From positions 1 to 6,280 of the forward strand of contig JAUXLW010000077.1 of NCBI GenBank assembly GCA_030623545.1: 6,280 bases of DNA, written 5' to 3'. The notes under the pieces are model-generated. The model ran no database searches and had not been told where the DNA came from. It worked only from the letters and a program-made list of their open reading frames with translations. Positions 1 to 4,447 of the stretch are shown in pieces. The position numbers were made by a program, and so were the translations under genes. Each line of letters begins with the position of its first letter. Within the stretch, counting starts at the first letter, position 1. The DNA is from Acidimicrobiia bacterium. Its GTDB lineage: Bacteria > Actinomycetota > Acidimicrobiia > Spongiisociales > SHLN01.

Positions 1-759
1 ACGATGGTCTATGCGGGCGCCGACTCCCGATGCCGAAGCCACCTCAGCGAGATGGCCAATAAGACCGTAACCGGTGACGTCTGTGCCGGCCCGTGCTCCG
101 GCGGCGATTCCTGCGTCAACCGCGTCGCGAATGAGCTCGGTCATCACAGCAATAGCGGCTGCGACCTGCTCTTCGGTAGCAAGCTGGCGCTTGATGGCGG
201 TTGCGACCAGGCCGGTTCCGATCGGTTTGGTGAGGACAATGGCGTCACCCGGCCGGGCACCGGCATTGGTGATCATGCGAGATGGGTCTACCAGTCCGGT
301 AACGGCCATCCCATACAGAGGCTCCGGGTTATCAATCGAGTGGCCCCCGACGAGGACACATCCGGCCTCGAGCAACACGCTGGCTCCACCCCGCTGGACC
401 TCGCTCAGGAGCTCGAGTGGCAGTTCATCCCGAGGCCAGCCCACGACGTGCATGGCCGTGATAGGTCGACCACCCATGGCGTAGACGTCGGCGAGGGCAT
501 TCGTGGCGGCGATGCGGCCCCAGTCGAACGCATCGTCAACGATAGGCGTGAAGAAGTCGACTGTTTGCACAAGCGCCTCGCTCTCCGACAGGCGGTAAAT
601 CGCCGCGTCGTCGGAGCGCTCGACACCGACGAGCAAATCCGGATGCGTAATCACGTCTGAGTCGCGTAAAGGGCGCAGAACCTGCGCCAGCTCAGCTGAA
701 CTGAGCTTGCATCCTCAGCCGGCGCCGTGGGAGTACTTCGTCAATCTGGTCTGGGACAT
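1..759 (-). CDS. selD: Selenide, water dikinase (selenophosphate synthetase), selenocysteine-containing, 3' end outside window
   Basis: SelD makes selenophosphate from selenide and ATP in the cytosol; this is the selenium donor for selenocysteine and 2-selenouridine. Reading the minus strand from ATG 759 gives 253 codons, ending in frame at the window edge; E. coli SelD has about 347, so roughly 90 are missing. Visible signatures are YSHGAG-U-GCKL (residues 9-19), SDDAAIY with Asp51, the FDWGRIAATNA region, LADVYAMGG with Asp91, GGHSIDNPEP (138-147), LTKPIGTG and TDVTGYGLIGH with Asp227. These acidic residues fall at the same numbers as the metal/ATP ligands of E. coli SelD. Residue 15 is encoded by TGA and aligns with catalytic Cys17 of E. 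coli; Lys18 aligns with Lys20. The ATG is confined by an in-frame TAG four codons upstream, and no clear ribosome binding site precedes it. The family call is very secure; reading TGA as Sec is a strong inference. Confidence 0.95.
672..707 (-). promoter_or_regulatory. Candidate bacterial SECIS element (two abutting hairpins)
   Basis: Downstream of the TGA in the selD mRNA are two perfect 7-bp stems with no spacer between them. Hairpin 1 (707 to 689) is AGCUCAG / CUGAGCU with loop UUCAG. Hairpin 2 (688 to 672) is GGCGCAG / CUGCGCC with loop GUU. Hairpin 2 resembles the upper part of the E. coli fdhF SECIS (GCAGGUCUGC against GCAGGUUCUGC here). Its loop starts about 34 nt after the UGA, within the spacing usual for bacterial SECIS loops, and carries the G that is typically required. 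The likely partner is the elongation factor SelB, not in the window. The structure was read by eye and not computed. Confidence 0.72.
715..717 (-). other. In-frame TGA recoded as selenocysteine (Sec15 of SelD)
   Basis: On the minus strand the codons read GGC-TGA-GGA-TGC-AAG-CTC, giving G-U-G-C-K-L. This is the invariant SelD active-site motif, with the stop codon exactly at the catalytic Cys/Sec position. SelD homology runs uninterrupted on both sides (14 residues before, more than 230 after), so a true stop is unlikely. Sec at this SelD position is well known in bacteria. Confidence 0.92.
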
Positions 760-804
760 ATCGGCAGCCTACGGCCGCCGGGAGCGAGCGGACACCGCCT
801 TGCC

Positions 805-833
805 TTTCGCCAAACGCCGCGGGTCACTACAAT
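805..833 (+). promoter_or_regulatory. Putative promoter for the mgtE leader
   Basis: TACAAT (828-833) differs from the -10 consensus at one base. TTTCGC (805-810) lies 17 bases upstream as a poor -35 match. Transcription would begin near 840, immediately before the first hairpin of the leader and about 135 bases before the mgtE ATG. This is a motif match by eye only. No convincing promoter was seen for the divergent selD gene in the same spacer. Confidence 0.4.
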
Positions 834-839
834 CGGCGT

Positions 840-974
840 CGAGGTTGGACTAAACGCCTGACCCCGGCGTGACCAACCAGCAGTGATTCCTCAACCCCCC
901 TGAGGATCCTGCATGACGAGCCCCGGAATTCCGGGGCTCGTCCTGTTGGTAAGGCCTTCTAACCTGGCGGGGCA
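840..974 (+). promoter_or_regulatory. Structured 5' leader of mgtE, possible riboswitch or attenuator
   Basis: Three consecutive stem-loops fill the region between the putative start site and mgtE. The first has outer stem GGTTGG (843-848) / CCAACC (873-878) and inner stem ACGCC (854-858) / GGCGT (866-870), separated by an internal loop. The second pairs GAT and CCTCA (885-893) with TGAGG and ATC (901-908), with one bulged T and a C-rich loop. The third is the perfect palindrome at 915-942. Leaders of Mg2+ transporters are often regulated by Mg2+-sensing RNA (M-box), but I do not recognise M-box conserved segments here. A regulatory role is inferred from position and structure alone; part of the spacer also serves as upstream DNA of selD. 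Confidence 0.4.
915..942. terminator. Perfect 28-base palindrome, possible intrinsic terminator or attenuator
   Basis: The arm GACGAGCCCCGGAA is followed directly by its exact reverse complement, giving 14 self-complementary pairs (about 12 usable once a tight loop forms around AATT). It is very GC-rich, but the 3' side (CTGTTGGT) lacks a proper T tract. It lies 33 bases before the mgtE start, where it could end transcription early. A protein-binding inverted repeat is the alternative. Confidence 0.4.
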
Positions 975-1160
975 ATGAAGTTCACCTTGCCCCGCCCGCG
1001 CCAGTTGGCCCGCCACCTACGGGAGGTCGCGCAGCGCCGTCCGGAAAGCGCAGAGGAGTACCTCGAGGCCCATCCCCAGGCCTGGGGCTCAATTGCCGAG
1101 GTTGATCCCCATGATGCGGCCGACATCCTCGAAGCGTTGGGCCCGGAGCGATCCCTCTAA
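975..1160 (+). pseudogene. mgtE: N-terminal fragment of mgtE, ended by in-frame TAA at codon 62
   Basis: This 61-residue reading frame starts at ATG 975 and holds the beginning of the MgtE N-terminal helical domain, including the typical VDPHDAADILEALGPE segment. It ends at TAA 1158-1160. The same frame then continues open with LISRLGAVPVARLLEEM, which is the next repeat expected of an MgtE N domain, so no bases appear gained or lost. One base change (CAA, GAA or AAA to TAA) would explain the interruption. Either the gene is disrupted, the distal part restarts separately, or the base is a sequence error. The 61-residue piece alone cannot transport Mg2+. Upstream GGCGGGG is at best a weak ribosome binding site. 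Confidence 0.75.
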
Positions 1161-1181
1161 CTTATTTCCCGGCTCGGCGCC

Positions 1182-2354
1182 GTGCCGGTCGCCCGGCTTC
1201 TCGAGGAGATGAACGACGGCGCCGCTGCTGAGCTTCTCTCTGCCGTCCCGCCTGAGCGAGCGGCGACACTATTTGCCGTCATGGGCTCGGACGAGGCCGT
1301 CGACATTCTCAACAAATTCGACGAGGAGCCACGCGACGAACTGGTAGCGACGCTCGATCACGAGGCAGCTGCCGAGGTGCGGCGCCTTCTCGCCTACCCG
1401 CGAGACTCGGCCGGCGGCTTGATGACCACCGAGATCGCATCCTTGCCGATGGGCTTGAGCGCTGGTGAGGCTATCGAAGCTCTGCGCCGGCTTCACGAGG
1501 CACTCGACGACCTCTCCTACGTCTATGTGGTAGACGCTGAGGCCCGGCTACAGGGGGTCGTGTCGTTCCGCGAGCTCGTGTTCGCCAGGCCATCCACCGG
1601 TCTCGATCAGGTCATGGTGCCCAACCCGGTCCGGGTGGCAGCCGACACCGACCGGGAGCTCGTTTCCGATCTGATCCAGCGCTATAACCTGTTCGCTTTG
1701 CCGGTGGTCGACGGAGATGAGCGACTCCTGGGACTGGTCACAGTCGAAGAAGCCATGGAGGCAATTCAGGAAGAGGCCAGCGAGGACATGGCGGTGATGG
1801 TGGGCGCTGGTTCCGAGGAAACGGTCCGCACGGCCGCATCCGTGTCGATCCGTAACCGGCTTCCCTGGATAGTGGTGAATCTCGCCCTGGCAACCATCGT
1901 CGCTCTCACAATCGAGCGGCAGAAGGAAGTCTTCGACGACTTCGTGGTACTGGCGGCCCTGATGCCCGTGGTAGCTCTCATCGGCGGAAACGGCGGGGCT
2001 CAGAGCCTGGCAGTAGTAATCCGTTCGATGGCCATCGACCAGGTCCCGAGCCAAATGGTTCGCAAGGTGCTGAAGCGGGAGTTCCGCATCGGAGTTTCTC
2101 TCGGCATCGTCGTCGCCGGCCTGTCGAGCCTGATGGCATTCGTGTTCAGCGGTGGGCAAGTCGACGTAGCCTTTGTGATGGCGCTGGCGGTGTTCGGCAA
2201 CATGGCTCTGGCGACGCTGGCCGGAGCCGGTATCCCCATACTCCTGCGCTCTTGGGGATTCGACCCGGCATTGGCTTCGAATATCTTTCTGACTTTCGTC
2301 ACCGACATGGTGGGCTTTGCCGGTTTCCTGCTCATTGCCACTCTGTTGCTCTAA
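1182..2354 (+). CDS. mgtE: Magnesium transporter MgtE, distal part after an in-frame stop (390 aa)
   Basis: MgtE is a dimeric inner-membrane Mg2+ channel whose cytosolic N and CBS domains sense intracellular Mg2+. From GTG 1182 the protein has the remainder of the N domain (about 1-75), two CBS domains (about 80-138 and 142-200), a basic/amphipathic link, and five hydrophobic segments (about 227-243, 253-272, 302-322, 328-352, 365-389). Family marks are PVVALIGGNGGAQS (262-275) and FVTDMVGF near the C-terminus; Asp375 corresponds to the conserved pore aspartate of the last helix. Joined to the frame from ATG 975 across TAA 1158-1160, the length would be about 459 codons, normal for MgtE, so this is the C-terminal 85 percent of a full gene. 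GTG 1182 has no ribosome binding site; ATG 1209 has GAGGAG touching it, too close to work well. Family identity is certain. Whether this piece is translated is not. Confidence 0.85.
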   Translation: MPVARLLEEMNDGAAAELLSAVPPERAATLFAVMGSDEAVDILNKFDEEPRDELVATLDHEAAAEVRRLLAYPRDSAGGLMTTEIASLPMGLSAGEAIEALRRLHEALDDLSYVYVVDAEARLQGVVSFRELVFARPSTGLDQVMVPNPVRVAADTDRELVSDLIQRYNLFALPVVDGDERLLGLVTVEEAMEAIQEEASEDMAVMVGAGSEETVRTAASVSIRNRLPWIVVNLALATIVALTIERQKEVFDDFVVLAALMPVVALIGGNGGAQSLAVVIRSMAIDQVPSQMVRKVLKREFRIGVSLGIVVAGLSSLMAFVFSGGQVDVAFVMALAVFGNMALATLAGAGIPILLRSWGFDPALASNIFLTFVTDMVGFAGFLLIATLLL

Positions 2355-2367
2355 GACACTGAGATAA

Positions 2368-2404
2368 ACAGAGAGGGCCGGCTGTGAGACCCGGCCCTCT
2401 CTGT
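2368..2404. terminator. Strong stem-loop after mgtE, probable terminator
   Basis: ACAGAGAGGGCCGG (2368-2381) pairs perfectly with CCGGCCCTCTCTGT (2391-2404) around a 9-base loop, starting 13 bases after the mgtE stop. There is no T tract on the plus side, but 14 bp of GC-rich stem is typical of actinobacterial-type terminators. It could also block transcripts arriving from the convergent minus-strand operon. Confidence 0.7.
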
Positions 2405-2415
2405 CGAGGAGGAGC

Positions 2416-2437
2416 GTTGAAGCGTTGAGCCTTCAAC
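2416..2437. repeat. Short inverted repeat in the convergent spacer
   Basis: GTTGAAG (2416-2422) and CTTCAAC (2431-2437) form a 7-bp stem with an 8-base loop. It lies between the mgtE terminator and the end of the minus-strand operon. A secondary terminator is possible, but there is no T tract on either strand. The rest of 2405-2498 shows nothing gene-like. Confidence 0.3.
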
Positions 2438-2474
2438 AATCTCACAATCGGCCATTGCCGAAATTCCTAAGGAA

Positions 2475-2490
2475 GCATCGCGGGCGATGC
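2475..2490 (-). terminator. Possible terminator of the nadE operon
   Basis: Read on the minus strand, GCATCG-CCCG-CGATGC forms a 6-bp stem and tetraloop, starting 8 bases after the stop of the last operon gene, followed by the T-rich TTCCTT. The stem is short but well placed. Confidence 0.45.
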
Positions 2491-2498
2491 CAAAAGGA

Positions 2499-2915
2499 CT
2501 AGTCCTCTGCCGCGAGCCATTCCTGGTAAGTGACGCCCAACGGACGAAAGTTGGTGGCTCGGAAACGGCGCCCCAGCTCATCGAACAGCTCGGGGTCGGG
2601 ATAAGTGCGCATTCCCCACTCGGCAAGGTCGAGGCCGGGGCGCCAACCTGCCGAACCGAGCGCTTCATCAACCCGCACACGCCAGTCCCGGGGCCCCTTC
2701 GGCCTGGAAAGCCAGTAGCGCTGCAGACGCTGGGAGCGACGGACGGCTCTGTGAATTATCTTGACGGCCTCCCGGTCGAGCCCGGCAATGCCGTCCGCCC
2801 GGGCTTCCACCCATTCGGCAAAGGCGGCATCATCCCAGGATCCGGGCTCGAGAGTCACCGACTCGTACAGCTCGTCGATTTCGCTGAGGAGAGCGAGCAC
2901 CGAGCCGGTGCTCAA
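2499..2915 (-). CDS. Trp-rich acidic protein of unknown function (138 aa)
   Basis: I do not recognise the family. The product is soluble in appearance, with no signal peptide or membrane segment. It has an acidic, helix-prone N-terminus (SEIDELYESV), a basic middle (HRAVRRSQRLQRYW, then SRPKGPRDWRVRVDEAL) and a C-terminal WGMRTYPDPELFDELGRRF stretch ending in YQEWLAAED. Seven tryptophans in 138 residues is high. It begins 10 bases after the stop of the aminotransferase gene, so it is probably co-transcribed and translationally coupled. The best start is TTG 2915; GTG 2900 is the next in frame, and no ATG fits. An ATG at 2926 overlaps the preceding TGA but is in another frame and stops after four codons. 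The sustained frame, operon position and coding-like composition support a real gene. Confidence 0.72.
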   Translation of the reverse strand: MSTGSVLALLSEIDELYESVTLEPGSWDDAAFAEWVEARADGIAGLDREAVKIIHRAVRRSQRLQRYWLSRPKGPRDWRVRVDEALGSAGWRPGLDLAEWGMRTYPDPELFDELGRRFRATNFRPLGVTYQEWLAAED

Positions 2916-2925
2916 CGACGATCCA

Positions 2926-3747
2926 TCACTGCAACGCGGCCTCGACCCTGGCTGAGAATGCGGCGGCCAGCCTGGCCGACAACGGCCCGGAGGCCAACGA
3001 AACGTCTCCTATCGCAGTGATGGGCAGTATCTCCTTGAGGGTGGACATCGCCACCGCCTCATCGGCCGCGAGGATCCGGTCAATGGGGAAGCGCCCTTCA
3101 TCGGTCGCGACTCCGATGTCGGCGGCGGCTTTGAGCGCCTCAGCCCGCGTGATCGACGCCAGGATGCCAAGGTCGAGGCTGGGAGTCTCGAACACCTCTC
3201 CTGCAAACCACCCCACTGTGAAAGTGGGCCCTTCGAGAACAAACCCGTCCTGCGACACGAGAAGGGCATCATCAAAGCCGGCCTCGGCTGCGTGTCGGTG
3301 CGTTGACATGTTGGGGGCATAGGAGATTGTCTTGGCCCCCATCAAATCCCAGGGCTCACCTCCGCTGTGCCATGGAGCCGGTATCGGGAGAAGGCGGAGG
3401 TGGGCTCCGTATTCAGGCAGTGGCTCCCAGGCCACGATGCAGCGGGCCGGGGCATCGATATCGTTCAATATCCCGCCCCGGGTGACGACGCAGCGCACGA
3501 AACAATCCCCGCCATCAGCGGCCACGGCTTGCATCCACTCGGCGATCGCCTCGAGAGGAGGAGTCTCGAGCCGACTCTGGGCGGCGCTCCGGCGCAGGCG
3601 CGCCAGATGACCTTCGAGATCAAAGAGCCTCCCGCCGTAGGCTCTGGCAACCTCAAAAACCCCGTCACCTCGTTGCAGGCCCAGGTCGAAAACAGAGATA
3701 GTTGCTTCCGAAGGCTCAACGGGAACACCGTCGATGAGAACTCTCAT
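2926..3747 (-). CDS. Class IV (fold type IV) PLP-dependent aminotransferase or aminodeoxychorismate lyase-like enzyme
   Basis: The 273-residue product matches the length and layout of the BCAT / D-amino-acid transaminase / 4-amino-4-deoxychorismate lyase superfamily. Seen are an N-terminal IDGVPVEPSEATISVFDLGL segment, RGDGVFE (26-32), the HLARLRRSA helix (47-55), the expected PLP Schiff-base lysine in GAKTISYAPNM (Lys139), DDALLVSQDG, and the cofactor-binding acid in LEGPTF (Glu172), followed by ITRAEAL. The phosphate-loop region reads GPTFTVGWF rather than the common G-[ST]-x-[ST]-N-[LI]-F, so the substrate cannot be assigned. Amino-acid transamination or p-aminobenzoate formation are the family options, and no pab or ilv gene is adjacent. 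ATG 3747 gives the usual N-terminus. TTG 3777, ten codons upstream with AGGGTGG before it, is an alternative. It lies 52 bases after the HhH-GPD gene. Confidence 0.85.
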   Translation of the reverse strand: MRVLIDGVPVEPSEATISVFDLGLQRGDGVFEVARAYGGRLFDLEGHLARLRRSAAQSRLETPPLEAIAEWMQAVAADGGDCFVRCVVTRGGILNDIDAPARCIVAWEPLPEYGAHLRLLPIPAPWHSGGEPWDLMGAKTISYAPNMSTHRHAAEAGFDDALLVSQDGFVLEGPTFTVGWFAGEVFETPSLDLGILASITRAEALKAAADIGVATDEGRFPIDRILAADEAVAMSTLKEILPITAIGDVSLASGPLSARLAAAFSARVEAALQ

Positions 3748-3799
3748 GTGGCTGAGAATAGTGGAGGTCCCGCCCAAGTTGGACCACCCTGTTCGGGGC

Positions 3800-4357
3800 T
3801 TACTTCTTCTCTTTGGCCTTCATGGCCCGCTTGGCTTCCCGAATCTCCTCGATGCGGTCGAAAGTATCCACGTCGGCAATAGAGGCCCAGTCGGCGGCCA
3901 CCTGCTCCCACCCCGGGGGGCCTTCCCCAAGGCGTTTACCAACGATTCCTACGAAGATACGCGCCTTAGCCTCTCCGAACCCCGGCAGGTCGCGGAGGCG
4001 CTTGTAAAGCGCCTCCCCCGATTCAGCTTCCTGCCAGATCCGCTCCGGCTTTCCGTCATAAGAATCAGCGATGGCCTCACACAGCGCATGTGCCCGCTTG
4101 CCCATCGACCCGGGGAATCGGTGCAGGGCGGGTTTGTCTGAGAAGAGAGCGACGAACTTCTCCGGATCCATCTGGGCGATCTTGCCGGCATCGAGCTGTT
4201 GACCTAGACGCTGTTCGAGCAGGTAAGGGGCCCGGAAGGCCCACTCCATCTTCACCTGCTGGTCGAGCAGCATGCCCAGCATGAGCGCCAACGAGTTGTC
4301 GGCCAATAGAGCGTCGGCCTTGGAATCGCCCGTCCACGGGAATGTCTTGGCAGTCAT
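3800..4357 (-). CDS. HhH-GPD type base-excision DNA repair protein
   Basis: This 185-residue protein resembles the small actinobacterial HhH-GPD proteins related to DNA glycosylases, which excise damaged bases. Seen are the N-terminal FPWTGDSKADALLADNS start, the LMLGMLLDQQVKMEWAF helix, the helix-hairpin-helix LPGFGEAKA (124-132), and an Asp in IADVDTFD (Asp164) matching the catalytic Asp of endonuclease III (AVDTH). The position of the endonuclease III catalytic lysine is Ala130, with Lys131 next to it. There are no C-terminal cysteines for an iron-sulfur cluster, and the spacing from hairpin to Asp is longer than in Nth. A monofunctional glycosylase is therefore the likelier guess; the lesion is unknown. 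The C-terminus is Lys-rich (KRAMKAKEKK). ATG 4357 is preferred because homologs begin near it; GTG 4384 is possible. No ribosome binding site is evident. The gap to nadE (4358-4447, 90 bases) shows nothing convincing. Confidence 0.82.
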   Translation of the reverse strand: MTAKTFPWTGDSKADALLADNSLALMLGMLLDQQVKMEWAFRAPYLLEQRLGQQLDAGKIAQMDPEKFVALFSDKPALHRFPGSMGKRAHALCEAIADSYDGKPERIWQEAESGEALYKRLRDLPGFGEAKARIFVGIVGKRLGEGPPGWEQVAADWASIADVDTFDRIEEIREAKRAMKAKEKK

Positions 4358-4447
4358 GTCCAGGAAGCTAGTGGTCCGTCGCACAAATCAACACCGCATC
4401 GCGCGCGCTGTTTCCACGACAGACCACACGTGAATGTTGCGGGCGTT

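Noticed and set aside
4..660. Long plus-strand open frame (218 codons)
   Set aside because: It uses the same codon boundaries as selD on the opposite strand. The minus strand carries unmistakable SelD motifs, while the plus-strand product resembles no protein family.
781..914. Possible tRNA (for example tRNA-Sec) between selD and mgtE
   Set aside because: No GGTTCRA T-loop, no acceptor stem complementarity and no plausible anticodon arm. The stems seen fit a leader RNA better.
840..974. M-box (ykoK) riboswitch before mgtE
   Set aside because: The context fits, but I could not match the conserved M-box segments or overall architecture. Only an unclassified structured leader is reported.
1158..1160. 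Programmed recoding of the mgtE stop by analogy with selD
   Set aside because: The codon is TAA, not TGA, and no shift-prone sequence or conserved catalytic residue is expected there. Mutation or error is simpler.
1548..2159. Minus-strand open frame of 203 codons across mgtE
   Set aside because: It is antisense to the CBS and membrane domains of mgtE; the His/Asp-rich product is typical of a shadow frame.
2487..3020. Plus-strand open frame of 177 codons
   Set aside because: It is antisense to the unknown gene and the end of the class IV enzyme, has low-complexity shadow composition and no family features.
4385..4447. Alternating CG-rich tract and CACGTG-like sequence between nadE and the HhH-GPD gene
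   Set aside because: Only short, imperfect complementarity; no convincing promoter, terminator or operator.
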